Source: Okapia johnstoni (taxonomy: Eukaryota > Chordata > Mammalia > Artiodactyla > Giraffidae). From it: DNA of 64,000 nucleotides. Both the position numbers and the translations under genes were made by a program. The DNA is taken from NCBI GenBank assembly GCA_024291935.2, contig CM044317.1:20606230-20670229 (forward strand). Reading direction: 5' to 3'. Positions 24,693 to 37,157 of the stretch are shown piece by piece. Numbering within the stretch: the stretch's first letter is position 1; each line of letters begins with the position of its first letter. The notes beneath the pieces are model-generated. The model did no database searches. It was given only the letters and a program-made list of their open reading frames with translations, and was not told the DNA's origin.

Positions 24693-24965
24693 ACAGCACT
24701 GTCCAACAGAAAGACACATAATTTTAAATTTTCTAGTATCCATATTAAAAAAAAAAGAGGTAAAAATAATTTTAGTAATGTTATTTAACCCAATATATCC
24801 AAAACAGTACCATTTCAACATATATTCAATACTTTTTTAACTATTGATATCTTACATTCTTTTTTCTTACTGTCTTCGAAATTCAGTGTGTATTTCACAC
24901 CTTTAGCACGTCTCAGCTTGGACCAGTCACAGAAGCCTTCGCACTGCATTGCACAGGTCTAGAAT
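24693..24965. mobile_element. Ancient DNA-transposon fossil
   Basis: AGCACTGTCCAACAGAAAGAC, AATTTTAAATTTTCTAGTA, TTATTTAACCCAATATATCC and GTGTGTATTTCACACC in order match a common mammalian non-autonomous DNA transposon. I do not recall its name with certainty; hAT-like is likely. Confidence 0.7.
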
Positions 24966-25568
24966 ATTGCTGCATCTCTTGCAACTAAACCCTCATGTCC
25001 TTCAAAAGGACAGAGCACCAAGCTCATGCAACAGGCTGCATGAACTTTTTTTGAGCCTGCTTGCTAATAATGATTGTTGAATGAATTCCAATGTGCACAC
25101 CAGGTATGGTCCAAAAGTTGCCTTCATTTTAACCCTGATGGTGGGACAATGGTTACCCTCCACATCCTACTTTTAAGCACTTGAAACTAGTATTACTGAG
25201 CAAAAATAAAGCAGAAATTGACAGTTGGGCATGACCAAATTGATCTTGTTCATTTTGTAAGACTTTTGGTCCAAGAAATAGACAGTAAGGATAGGAAATA
25301 CTTCTAAGTCGTTCTTACATTCATCATTTAGTTTTAATATCTTCTTCTCTTTCAATGGAAATTAGTTGTTCATCTATTTTGAGGAAAACATTGTACAAAG
25401 AAACAGATGGTGACACTTACTGAGCACCAGACAAATTCTATCGGTCCCCAAAAAGATCCAAGTGCTGCTTTTAAGAAGCTATCAAGGGGAGATGTGTGAA
25501 GAACTGGGAGACAGGTGTGAGGCAAGTACATAAATAACAGATGGACAATTATAACTAATATATTAGGT

Positions 25569-25770
25569 GTGTGTGTCTTAGTTGCTCAGTCATGTCCAAC
25601 TCTTTGTGACCATACCCCAACAGGCTCCTCTGTCCATGGGATTTCCCAGGCAAGAATATTGGAGTGGGTTACCATTTCCTTCTCCAGGGGATCTTCTCGA
25701 TCCAGGGATTGAACCCAGATCTCCCACACTGCAAGCAGATTCTTTACCATTTGAGCCACCAGGGATGCCC
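25569..25770 (-). repeat. Bov-tA SINE with perfect 11-bp target duplication
   Basis: Complete reverse copy with flanking ATATATTAGGT at 25558-25568 and 25771-25781. It lacks about ten bases in the GACCCCATGGACTGTAG block. Confidence 0.95.
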
Positions 25771-25824
25771 ATATATTAGGTACAAATATATTTATAAATT
25801 CAGAGGGAAAATGTTTCTTCTTGG

Positions 25825-25995
25825 TGGAGATGAGGAGGAGATCAGAGAAGAATTCAAGGAAAAAGTTGCATTTGAATTAGGCCTTGAATTGACATGTTAA
25901 AAGCATATATAAATGGTGGGGGCGAGGGCATTCGTGGAAGACACCAGCCGAACCAAACAAAGTCTTAAAGGCATGAAAAGAACAGGACAGGCGGA
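25825..25995 (-). repeat. LINE L2 fragment
   Basis: Reverse L2 blocks GTTGCATTTGAATTAGGCCTTGAATTGA and AACAAAGTCTTAAAGGCATG. Truncated where a SINE follows. Confidence 0.55.
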
Positions 25996-26033
25996 CAAAA
26001 CTGTGAGCCCTTTCTCTGGCTGGATGATTATGG

Positions 26034-26211
26034 ACTGGAGTTGCAATGCCCCAGACTCCTCTGTCCATGGGATTCTCCAGGCAAGAATACTGGAGTGGGT
26101 TGCCATGCCCTCCTCCAAGGGATCTTCCTGACCCAGGGATCAAACCCACATCTCATGTCTGCTGCATTGACATGCGGGTTCTTTACCAGTAGTGCCACCT
26201 GGGAAGCGCAG
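26034..26211 (-). repeat. Bov-tA SINE, tail-side truncated
   Basis: Reverse copy lacking the CAGTCGTGTCCGACTC end; clear from CTCCTCTGTCCATGGGATTC to TGCCACCTGGGAAGC. Confidence 0.9.
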
Positions 26212-26589
26212 AAGGTCAGTAGTGTCTCTCTATTAGGGAAGAAAAGCACCAGAACAGAAATGGATTAGGCAAGGAAATTCTTTTCACCTAATGAGTTAGA
26301 GGTTAGCAGGATATTTGGGTGAAGATACCAAGCAGGATCAGAGCAAACGGGAGAGACTCTTCACAGAGAGGAGACCATCTCAGAAGCTCAAGTTTTCAGA
26401 AGAAAGGCATATCCCACAGTGTGAAAGCAAGTCACCGGAATTGCTGGGGAAAATAAAGCCTGAAACAAAGATAAGTGAACTTAGCCCCTAAGACCAGCTG
26501 ACGTATGATGCTATGAGGGAACAGGGAAGCTGGGCTGGCAGACACGCCAGTTATTACAAGTTTCCTGGCGCAATATGACAATACCTATG

Positions 26590-26905
26590 TTAAAATATTT
26601 TTAAATTACATAACCATTGACTCAGAAATCCTGAGAATTTATCTTAGGAAATAATTAGACACACAAATATTTAGAAATCTTTAAAAGGATGTTTTTCAAA
26701 ACATTCTTCATAATTGAAAAAAAATTGTTATTCTAAATGTTCATCCTTGGGCATTACTTAGAAGTATATTTCATACATAAATGCAAACATCAAAAATGAT
26801 ACTAAAGAAGAATATACAAAGACATGGGAGGGTTTTTCACACTATATTAAGGAATAAAAGTGCAGGCTGAAGAGTACACGCAATGCGTCTTTTCTATAAC
26901 ATGAC
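26590..26905 (+). repeat. Old L1 (L1M-type) ORF2 fragment
   Basis: Diverged L1 order: TTTATCTTAGGAAATAATTAG, AGGATGTTTTTCAAAACATTC, AAAATGATACTAAAGAAGAATAT and GACATGGGAGGGTTTTTCAC. Confidence 0.7.
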
Positions 26906-27448
26906 CAGAAAGGCAAGAGCCAAAACATTAGCACTGTTTATTTCTCAGAAGAGCCTGAGAGACTCTTATAGTCTACTATATTTTCTCATTTCTGAAATAC
27001 ACACATAATACTCTGCACCATTCTTTTCTTTAAAACACTCACCCTGCAAAAGGTATATTTTTCTCCATTTCAATGTGCACAAGTAGAAAGGTTAGAGAAT
27101 TTAGCAGCTATAAAAATAAACCAGGCTGCGAGAAGGTCTGCCTGCCTGTCGGTCTGCTTTGGACGGGGATGGCAAGAATAAAAGAGACTTCCGTGTGTTT
27201 GCAATTACATGCAGACAGGAAGGATCTAGTGGGGAGGGAGAGTGGTAGATGCCAACACTCAGTACCCGAGAAGGGTTCCCTCAGGAGCCAAACCCCAGAG
27301 GATGAATGAGAGAAACGTATCAGAATCCACACTTCTAAATAAGATGTAGTTAAGGGCACATATTTCTAAAAATGAAATTCTCCAGGTTAAATTGCTTTTA
27401 CTTCTATCTGCCTTTCCAGTGAGTTTTCCACTCCAGTCTGAAGAGATA

Positions 27449-28063
27449 ATTCAGTTCAGTTCAGTCGCTCAGTTGCGTCCGACTCTTTGCAACCCCATGA
27501 ATTGCAGCACGCCAGGCCTCCCTGTCCATCACCGACTCCCGGAGTTTACCCAAACTCATGTCCATCGAGTCGGTGATGCCATCCAACCATCTCATCCTCT
27601 GTCGTCCCCTTCTCCTCCTGCCCCCAATCCCTCCCAGTATCAGGGTCTTTTCCAATGAGTCAGCTCTTCACATGAGGTGGCCAAAGTATTGGACTTTTAG
27701 CTTCAGCATCAGTCCTTCCAATGAATACCCAGGACTGATCTCTTTTAGGATGGCCTGGTTGGATCTCCTTGCAATCCAAGGGACTCTCAAGAGTCTTTTC
27801 CAACACCACAGTTCAAAAGCATCAATTCTTCGGCGCTCAGCTTTCTTCACAGTCCAACTCTCACATCCACACATGACCACTGAAAAAACCACAGCCTTGA
27901 CTAGACGGACCTTTGTTGGCAAAGTAATGTCTCTCCTTTTTAATATGCTATCTAGGTTGGTTATAACTTTCCTTCCAAGGAGTAAGCGTCTTTTAATTTC
28001 ATGGCTGTAATCACCATCTGCAGTTAAAATAAAGGTGCCTAAGTTGGTCCATCTTTCCCCACC
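27449..28063 (-). mobile_element. BovB LINE 3' fragment, longest copy
   Basis: Antisense 3' end TTCAGTTCAGTTCAGTCGCT at 27450. It extends past the [17 protein letters not shown] block to TTGACTAGACGGACCTTTG and GGAGTAAGCGTCTTTTAATTTC. One antisense frame is open for 157 codons, over this fragment and its flank, and shows RT C-terminal residues. Confidence 0.94.
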
Positions 28064-28237
28064 TTCTAGTCTATTCACTGTGGAAACACTGTTGAAAAGG
28101 AAGTTCCATCGTTTAAAATACACCGTTTGCAATAAATTCAAGTATAACTAGGCAACATGATCAGGACACTGATCAGTTAGGAAGATGAGAAGATAAAATA
28201 TAAGATTAAGGCAGAACAGAACGTTATCCACAGTTCA

Positions 28238-28446
28238 GGGCTTCCTTCATAGCTCAGTTGGTAAAGAATCTGCCTGCAATGCAGAGACCTGGGCTCAATT
28301 CCTGGGTCAGGAAGATCCCCTGGAGAAGGAAACGGTAACCCACTCCAGCATTGTTGCCTGGAAAATCCCGTGGACAGAGGAGCCTGTCCAGCTACAGTCC
28401 ATAGGGTCGCAAGAGTCGGACACGACTTCGCAATTAAAGAGAAGAG
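28238..28446 (+). repeat. Bov-tA SINE with 12-bp target duplication
   Basis: Forward copy (GGGCTTCCTTCATAGCTCAG to CACGACTTCGCAATTAAAGA) with ATCCACAGTTCA at 28226-28237 and 28449-28460. Confidence 0.95.
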
Positions 28447-29368
28447 AGATCCACAGTTCACACAAACTACCTAGACTTTCTAAAAGGCCTAATGTTATAC
28501 TCACTTTCAGAAAAAGAACATATATCTGGGAGAAAAAGAAATATTTGTCCTTTGTTCATATACTCTGATGAAATACCATGCAGTGCAAATGCAATTTTTA
28601 AATTAAAAAAAAATACAATATTTCAGAAGTAGCTTTTCAAACTTTTTTTCTCTATTTTAGAACATTTTAACATTGAGCCACAGCAAGTTAAAATCAAGAT
28701 GTAAGATAATTTTTAAAAAAGGAAGTCATTCTACTAAATTTTCAAAATTCCAAGTCCATTAAAATGCAATCCTTTGCCCAAGATAAATATTTATAATAAG
28801 CAGGAAGAAAATGCCAGAAAGGAACACTATGTTTCCCCTTAAAAACTCGGGGGTAAAGATTTTTCCCATGAACCTCAGAATTAAGAAATCAGCCCATGAA
28901 ACACAGCACTCTGCTTATAAATTGAGTGTTAATAAACAAAACAAATTAAATATAGCATTATGTTGAAAAATGCATATTTCCTCATTTTCAGTTTACATAA
29001 CTATGTAAAAAGTTCACAGGAGTTATTAATAATTTTCATTGAAAAGCTTATTCAGATAGGGTTAGACAAAGGAGCTAAAAGATAAAATCTAGAGTATGAA
29101 CAACGTAAGAAACCACTCCCCAGCACACTAAAGTTATCGTCTGTGATCATTTATCCTCTAAAATCACAGTTGAAAATTAGGATCCTGCTTCAAATTAGCA
29201 CTGTCTTTATTTAATAGTCAATAATGTGGGTCTGATTTTTTTTGCTGTTTATAAAAATTCGTAAATTCAGTCTATACTATTTCTGGGAATTGAAAACTTG
29301 GCAATTATTTCTGTATATCATAGATCTTCCTTCTCTTTGTCTTAAGTGTACCTCATTAAAGTATGAAA

Positions 29369-29575
29369 GTGGGCTTCCCTGGTGGCTCAGATGGTAAAGA
29401 ATCTGCCTGCAATGTAGGAGACCTGAGTTCAATCCCTGGGTTGGGAAGATCCCCTGGAGAAGGGAATGGTAACCCACTCCAGTATTCTTGCCTGGAAAAT
29501 CCCATAGACAGAGGAGACTGGCAGGCTACAGTCCATGGGGTCGCAAAGCGTCAGACACAACTGAGTGACTAATAA
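29369..29575 (+). repeat. Bov-tA SINE
   Basis: Complete forward copy close to consensus. TAAAGTATGAAAG lies before it and TAAAGCAGCAATAAG after it, a possible imperfect target duplication. Confidence 0.95.
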
Positions 29576-30164
29576 AGCAGCAATAAGTCTAGATTAATTT
29601 AACTTGAAGATTTAACTTGAAATTCATTAACTTGAAATTCATGCTTGCTTTTCTGAAATAAAAGATTTTATAGCTAGTAATTATAATTGTATCTTGTCTC
29701 CTCTTCCATCATTTTGGACCGAAAAGTCTTAATCATTTTAGTCAGTTTTATAAAAACACCAAAAGCATTTGCTCCAAGACTTATGCTTTCTTACTAGACC
29801 TCTCTCACTCTAAAATCATTTTTAAAGTAGGAGACCAATACTCCCTGTGCACAGTCAAAACAGCTTTGCAAAAAAGGATAATGTTTTCTGTTTTCTCCCA
29901 TGTTTCCTTCCTAATGACACCCTAACAACTAGGGTCCTTTGACCTTGCAGCAGCCCAATGACAGAGTCTTCTGAGAACACTGCAATTGCTATATCTCTTC
30001 CATCATCCTAGATATTATACTGTAAAACATAATTCATGATGACAAAGTTTTTTTGGAGTTAGCAAGAGAGTGAATCAAACAAAAAAGATTTGGACAGATA
30101 ATCTTTCTTCAAAGCATTAGCACTTCCTTCAGGACAACAGTACACTAGCAAACCTCACTGAACC

Positions 30165-30710
30165 TGAGTTAAAAGCACACGCAATAATATGCCCCAAAGA
30201 ATTGAAAACAGAACCTTCAAGAAACATCTGCACACCCGTATTCATAGCAGTACTATTCACAATAGATAAAAAAAAATGGAAGCAACCCAAGTTTCCACCC
30301 ACGGATAAACAAAACATGGCATATACAGACAATAGAATATTACTTGCCCTTCAAAAAGGAAAAAATTCTGACAAATTGTATGACATGGATAAACCTTGAG
30401 GACATTTTGCTAAACAAAGTCACAAGAAGAGAAATACTATATGATTCCATTTATATGAGGTGCCTACAGTAGTCAGATTTATAAAAACAGAAAGTAGAAT
30501 GGTGGTTTCCAGAAACTAGGGGGGAGTCAGGAATCGAGAGTCATTGTTTCACAGGTACAGAGTTTCCATTTTCCAAGATAAAAAGAGTTGGATAGAGGTG
30601 GATGATGGTCATAGTTACACAGCAACGTAAATGTACTTAATACCACTGAACTGTTCACTTAGAAGTGATTATGATGGTAAATTTTATGCTGAGTATTGCA
30701 TCACAAAGAA
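30165..30710 (+). mobile_element. L1 3' fragment (older type)
   Basis: Blocks AAGAATTGAAAACAGAACC, ATTCATAGCAGTACTATTCAC, ATTCCATTTATATGAGGTGCC, GAATGGTGGTTTCCAGAAACTAGG and GTAAATTTTATGCTGAGTATT follow L1 ORF2 end and 3'UTR order. Confidence 0.88.
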
Positions 30711-31079
30711 AAATTAGGAGCGGAAAAGCACATCAATAACCATTTTCATTTCTATTTTCAAATCAAAAAACTGATTTTCAAAGAAGAGATATTTATATGT
30801 CTCAATGCATATATTCCCCAACAAGACAAACGAGGAAATTTTTCTTGGTTTCAATTTCATCTTTTAAAAGCCATATTTTTAACCTAGTCCTTTGAATACA
30901 AAGACAGGTATTCTGAATTCTAGAATCAGACTTGTTTTTCACTATGACCATACCTCTAGTCATCTTACTTCAGAGGGAAACACTGGTTCAAACTCAGGGT
31001 GGTAGATACTGCTGGTTTCCTTCTCAGTTCTCCTTTTCCCTTCCTTGCTTTCATGTCTAATCTCATTTTTTTTCCCTTG

Positions 31080-31445
31080 AAGCAAGTTAGCCATTTATAA
31101 CACTCACCTCCCTCTGAAACTAGGGATAACCATATGGCCCAGTTTGGACTGATGGTGAGGCAAAAGTCATGTGTACAAATCATTCCAGGATCAGATCTTC
31201 CAGCCTCAGTCAGGCCTGCAGTCCTGGCCAACACACTGACTGCAACCTCATGAGAGATCCTGGGCCACAATCACCAAGCAAAGCCACTCCCAAATTCCTG
31301 AGCAAAGAAACTGCATGAGATAATAAATATTTGTTGTTTCAAACCGCTAAAGGCTGGGATAATTTGTTAGACAGCAATGGATAACAGATAGATTTGATGC
31401 TAAGTTTCAGAGTAATTTGTTATGCAGCAAGAGATAAATAACACA
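31080..31445 (+). repeat. MaLR/MLT1-like solitary LTR (old endogenous retroelement remnant)
   Basis: The 3' portion GAGATAATAAATATTTGTTGTTTC and GATAATTTGTTAGACAGCAATGG is typical of MLT1-class LTR ends. This end is repeated in tandem (31346-31391 and 31397-31443). No internal coding sequence is present. Confidence 0.55.
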
Positions 31446-31449
31446 GCAG

Positions 31450-32285
31450 GTATCCAGCCATCGATCTGACACCTGGACAGACTCATTTCAAATTGAACAC
31501 ATCTGAAACTGAACTGCTGGTCTTCTCTCAAATCAATTCTGTCCAGTCTTTCTTAACTCAGAGCATGACACTTTCATCCATTTGCTTTTTTATGCCAGGG
31601 CCCTGAAACCAATCCCTGGCATTCCACAATCTATCACCAAAGTTTGTTGGTCCCAATTCCTAAATATACTTTAACTCTAGCCACAACTCTTCATCTCCCA
31701 GCCATCTCCAGTCTGAGCTACTGTCATCTCCTGCTTGGAATCCACTAATCTAAAACCAATTAACCTGGCACCATCTCCTAATTTCTATTCTTGTTCCTTT
31801 CCAATACACTTTCTAAATGTAGCCAGCTTAACAATGAACTTTGGAACAATTAAGTTAACATGGTTTACAAAGCTCTGAACCTTCTGACCCTTACCTATGC
31901 CAAGTCTTATCTTGCATGCCTTCTCCTCCTCTCTGTAGCTCCGGTCAGTGGCCTTTGTGTTTCTCAGATGTACCCAGCCCTTTCTTGCCCCAGGATATTT
32001 GCTCATGCTGCTATGTCTACTTAGAGCCCATTCTCAACCTGCTGAAGCCATATGGGTATTTCAGGTCTAATTTTAAACATCTTGTCTTCAGAGCAGACTT
32101 CTAACTTCCCCAATCTTTTCAAAGTATCCAGTTTTCTTTTGCACCCTATATCTATCTGAATTTGATCACATTTTGATTTGTGTAAGCCCATTAGGGCAAG
32201 AAAAGTCTACTTTGATCACCATAGTATATAGAGCTCCCAATACAGGTTACCAATTTTAAAAATTATTGAGTGGATGTATTTAATG
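31450..32285 (+). repeat. LINE L2 3' region
   Basis: Long diverged L2 copy: CATCTGAAACTGAACTGCTGG, CACAACTCTTCATCTCCCAGC, CTACTGTCATCTCCTGCTTGG, TGGTTTACAAAGCTCTGAACC, ATATTTGCTCATGCTGC and CCATTAGGGCAAG occur in L2 order. Confidence 0.75.
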
Positions 32286-33197
32286 TGTTCATTAAGTTCA
32301 AACAAACTATATATTGACTATAATTCAATCTAGACTTAATAACTGTCCATTCCAATAAAAGAACATGAATCTGCTATATCTATGGCCTTTCTACCTATCC
32401 ATCTGCAAAATATTAAAACCATGATCACTGAGATGTCCCAGATTTTCTTTCTCATTTCCTCTTATCCACATGCTTAAAGATCATTTTATTATTGGCAAAG
32501 AATGAAAATGTGACTTCTAGAAACATTAAAAAGAAGAAGAGCAAGAATTAAAATAGCCCCTAAAGGCAGACAAGAAAAGTAATTCTAAAGCTCATTAGAA
32601 AACTAAATTGACCCCTGATTCATCTAAACAAGAACATTCTATCCTGGTGCTTAGAGTTTTGATGAACAATCATTTCCCTTTCCAAAGCCTGGCTGATTTG
32701 TAAAGGCAGACGGATCATGACTCTGCACAAGATGATTTTGTGATGAAGAAATCAGAGACCTGCTGATGGGTGAACCAAGAAATACTAATAAGGGCAAGCT
32801 GGAGCACAGCATAAAGCAACCGTCCCCAGTTACTCACTGCCAGTAAGTACTACCCTGACTTGCAACCAGAGAAGGAGTGGGTCTGGGAGCAGACACTGCG
32901 GGTTCTGAGGCCAAGCCACACACAGTGAGCAGCCCTACAACAATGTCGGCAGCAACTAACCAAAGAAGAAACTACAGTGCCCTCCCCAGTGGAAAGAAAG
33001 AGAAACCACGCATCAGTCTTTCCCTATATTCATACACACTGGCCATCAGCCCAGCTGCAAGACTAAACTCCAAGATCACACGGGTTTATAATACAAAGGC
33101 ATGATGGTGCCAAACTTTCACAAACAGCACACATATTTTGACTTACTAGATCTATATGAATACACACTAGGAGAATATAACCGCAATTACACACATA

Positions 33198-33250
33198 GTC
33201 GCAAAGAGTCGGACATGACTGAGTGACTTTCACTTCACTTCACTTCATTC
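33198..33250 (+). repeat. Bov-tA SINE 3' stub
   Basis: Only AGTCGCAAAGAGTCGGACATGACTGAGTG and a CACTTCACTTCACTTC tail remain. Confidence 0.88.
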
Positions 33251-33943
33251 ATATAAATACATGTTATAATATATTACACATATACACACAGAAAGAATGG
33301 TAAGTTTTTCACTTCACTAAAAGTGAAGTTTTAATAAAAGAATTTAACCAAAGACATCTATGGCAGTCGTATACATAATTTTTTAATGTATAAAGTACTG
33401 GAGCTCACTGATTAAACTATTTTTTCTTAATAATAAGAAGAAAATAAATAATATTTAGGATATTATTATAGAAATTCTCAAATCAAAACAATAACCACAT
33501 AAAATGTATTCATACATAAATAAGATTTTAGTGTTAATACTCATGTTAAACATATGATTTATAAAAAGGCTGCTACCCTTTGTTGGGGGGTAGGGGGAAA
33601 TCATGCCATAAAACTGCCATGCAGACAGTGGTGACCATCAGAGAGCAGCTTGTGCACTAGAACACAAAAAGGTATCCCCAGGCATGAGCCAGGCAGGAGC
33701 TAGGAAACAAGAATACCAGTTTTTAAAGCCATCAGGGGATACACTCCAACCAGCAAGCAAGACCAAAGAACCCAACTGGCAGGGCAACCAGGTAGGTCCC
33801 CACTAGGAAAGAGTCAGTGTAACAGCTTTATCGGAGGTCAAAGTGAAATAGCAAATCAATAGCCAAGCAAATCATACTGAGTAGAGATATATAATAATCA
33901 AAGACAAGTCAGGCAAGGTCACACATTCAAACAAAGAGCCTGG

Positions 33944-33962
33944 CCAAAAAAAAAAAAAAAAA
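33944..33962. repeat. Poly(A) tract
   Basis: A run of about 18 A without a recognised element before it. Confidence 0.9.
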
Positions 33963-34292
33963 GGTCACCATGACACACAGCTACAAGGAAACTGAAATGA
34001 TCTTGTGTTAATATGGATAGTAACGAAATTAGAACATCCTACAAGCTTGAAGGTGTAAATCTAGAAATGAAAGTTACAGCTCAGATCAATTTCATATGCT
34101 ATAACAGGCAGATAATGTGCATTTCCCTAGCCAGAAGCAAATATTCTAACATGTTATAAACTAGAATGTATTACAGTTTGTATACTTGCATAAATACCGT
34201 TTAATCCTGAAAACCATGCAATGCTCTCAAGTCTCACCTATTATTAGTCCTAAAAGGATCAGTGTTATAAGGATAAGGTAGACATATGCAAG

Positions 34293-34421
34293 ATATCCTG
34301 GAAAAGAGAAGGGCTAACCACTCCAGTATTCTTGCCTGGAGAATCCCACAGATAGAGGAACCTGGTGGGCTACAGTCCATGGAGTCGCACAGTCAGACAT
34401 GACTGAGCAACTAACACTTGT
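34293..34421 (+). repeat. Bov-tA SINE, 5' truncated
   Basis: From CCTGGAAAAGAGAAGGGCTAAC to GACATGACTGAGCAACTAAC. Confidence 0.9.
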
Positions 34422-35445
34422 AAACTTGTAAGTGTTATTCCAGATAACTGACTACATAAAGAAAAGACTCAATTTTTACATATATTTTATTTTTAAAAAT
34501 GTAAAAATAAATCCAAGTATGATTATGTTAGCACGTTGTACTACTACAAGTCCCATACTATGTAGCTATTGCCAGAAGGAGAAAAATTCCAAGTCTAAGA
34601 GTGGGAGGAAAAATATTGAAAGGAGATTTCATCAAGATTGAGGACTTCTCGATTATCTTATTCTTGATTTTTCTGCTTTCTATTCATTACAAGAGTGGAC
34701 TTCATTACAAGTCCAATCAGAAAAATCAAATGAAAGAGAGTAAAAAGAAAAAAAATAATCCATCAGTATAAATGTCATATGACTTGCCAAGAAGTACTCT
34801 ATTTTATCTAAAAAGATGCAGTGGAAGCAAATGGAAAAGACACGCCAATGGTAATCCAAAGGCTTTTCTTCACAGAACCTGTTCACAAACGCAAATCTTA
34901 AAAGACATTGTGCAAGCACCAAATTACTAATATTTGTGTAGTTTGAAGAAAAGAACAAGAAATAATATAAGCACATTACAAGCAATTGCTCTTTTATAAT
35001 AATGATGATAGCAATGGCAGAAGTAGTTAATATGTGCAGAGTTCTTACCATGTGAGGGAATGGTATCACTCCCCTGTATTATCTTATTTTTTGGTCAGTT
35101 AAGATAATTCACATGTCACAAAATCCATATATTTAAAGTATATAATTCAGTGGGCTTTAGTACATTTACAAAGTTGTGCAACAGTCATCTAATTCCAGAA
35201 CATTTTCATTATTCCCAAAACTCTGCACCCTTTATCAGTCATTCCCCATCCCATCCCCTCCCCCAGCCCTACGCAACCACTAATCTACTTCCTACGGATA
35301 TTCCTATTAGAGACAATTCATATAAATAGATTACGTGGTATGTGATCTTTTGTGCCAGGCTTCCTTCATTTAGCATTATGGTCCTAAGGTTCATGTTTAT
35401 ATCGATACTACATTGCTTTTTATGGCTAAATAATGTTTAATTGTA

Positions 35446-35654
35446 TGAGTGCATGTGTGCACTCAGTCGTGTCCAACTCTTTGCAGCCCCATGGTTTGTA
35501 GCCCGCCAGGCTCCTCTGTCCACGGGATTTTCCAGTCAAGAATACTGGAGTGGGGTGCCATTCCCTTCTCCATGGAATCTTCCCAACCCAAGAATCAAAC
35601 CTGGGTCTCCTGTATTGCAGGCAGATTCTTTACCGGCTGAGCCACCAGGGAAGA
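35446..35654 (-). repeat. Bov-tA SINE inside L1
   Basis: Complete reverse copy GTGCACTCAGTCGTGTCCAAC to GAGCCACCAGGGAAG, interrupting the L1 of 35095-36235. Confidence 0.94.
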
Positions 35655-35729
35655 TCAAGCAGTGCATAAAGGTTCTAATTTCTCCATATCCTCATCAACA
35701 CTTCTTTCCTGTTTTTTTTCATTATACTC

Positions 35730-35973
35730 GTACTCTTGCCTGGAAAATCCCATGGACGGAGGAGCCTGGTAGGCTGCAGTCCATGGGGTCTCGAAGAGTC
35801 GGACACGACTGAGTGACTTCACTTTCACTTTTCACTTTCATGCATTGGAGAAGGAAAACCCACTCCAGTGTTCTTGCCTGGAGAATCCCAGGGACGGGGG
35901 AGCCTGGTAGGCTGCCATTTCTGGGGTCGCACAGAGTTGGACACGACTGAAGTGACTTAGCAGCAGCAGCAGC
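35730..35973 (+). repeat. Bov-A2 dimeric SINE inside L1
   Basis: Two A-units joined by the CACTTTCACTTTTCACTTTCATGCATTGGAG linker, ending in (GCA)n (GACTTAGCAGCAGCAGCAGCA). It lacks a tRNA head. Confidence 0.94.
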
Positions 35974-36236
35974 ATCTTAGTAGAATCTCATTGTGGTTTT
36001 AATTTGCTTTTCCGTAAAGACTAAGGATGTTGAACATATTTTCATGAGCTTACTGGCCATTTGGGTATATCTTTGCAGAAATGTCTATTTAAAAGTTAGC
36101 CCACTTTCCAACTGGGCTATTTGTCCTTTTATTGTTGAGCCGTAAGAATTCTTTACATATTCTGGATCCTAGGCCCTTATCAGAAATATGATTTCTAAAT
36201 ATTTTCTCCTGTTTGCTGCACTGTCTTTTCACTTGT

Positions 36237-36395
36237 GTTATCTTACTTAGTCCTCATAACAACCATGAGATCATAATGTGATCCTGCATTTTACTGATAA
36301 GGAAACAGAGTTAATAAACTTGTCTGAGGTTTCATAGCTAATAAGAATTGAAGAAGAGATTCCAACCCAGGCAGTCTGCCTCCACTAATCAGTAG
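36237..36395 (+). repeat. MIR SINE
   Basis: TCCTCATAACAACCATGAG, TTTTACTGATAAGGAAACAGAG and GATTCCAACCCAGGCAGTCTG give the MIR core and 3' part. Confidence 0.8.
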
Positions 36396-37136
36396 GATGT
36401 TCTGTCAGAAACACTAAGTACTAAATAAATAAGCAGGATTAAAAATAATTAACTTAAAAAAAGTAAAAAACCCAGCATTACTGGTGCTTTGCATAGAAAT
36501 ACCAGAGGGCCCTCCTCTTGTTTATACCAGTCTTCTTGAGAAGAAAGAGTAGCTTAAAATAAAGCACATTCAGCCTTTAAAAGGCAAAACTTGGCCTCTA
36601 AACAGTGTCTATTCTTTTCAATTGTAGGAAACTTTCTTACTGAGTTATGTAGTTGAAACAAAGGAATTCAGAATATAAGGGGTATTTTTGCTGAGATTTA
36701 AACATTGTAAATCATCCCAGTGGGTGTTCTGTTAGGTGGAGGCCCATTTCTTGGCCAACAAGCCCCTCTGTTCGAAATGCATGCCTCCCCCAGCTCTACA
36801 CAACCACACTCAGAGGAGATGAACAAAGCAGAGTTTTAGCAACTAAGATGTCATTCTGACAAGTTGCTCCTGACTCTCTTATTTCTGTCACCAACCATAT
36901 TAAATATAAAAGTCAATCTACAAATGATTTTATTGTTTCTACAGAATGACGTTCATGCTAAATAAAGAGTGAAGCAGTGGTTTTAAAGGAATATACTAGA
37001 TCTACCACTACTGGCATGAAAAGGAATTCAATACGTATAGCTGAAGCAAAAACAAAAAACCTGTAAAAATATGATTTTGTATTTGTTAAAAACAGGAATT
37101 ATGAACATATAATAATATAGTTTGTGAGCATATGCA

Positions 37137-37157
37137 CACAAACAAACAAACAAAAAA
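37137..37157. repeat. (CAAA)n simple repeat
   Basis: Five CAAA-type units followed by an A-run. Confidence 0.85.

Larger units (their letters stand above)
35095..36235 (-). mobile_element. Old L1 3' part, interrupted by two SINEs
   Basis: Antisense L1 at 35095-35445 (ATAATTCAGTGGGCTTTAGTAC, TTTAGCATTATGGTCCTAAGG), 35660-35730 (TTCTCCATATCCTCATCAACAC) and 35975-36235 (TTAATTTGCTTTTCCGTAAAGAC, GGATCCTAGGCCCTTATCAG). Confidence 0.88.
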
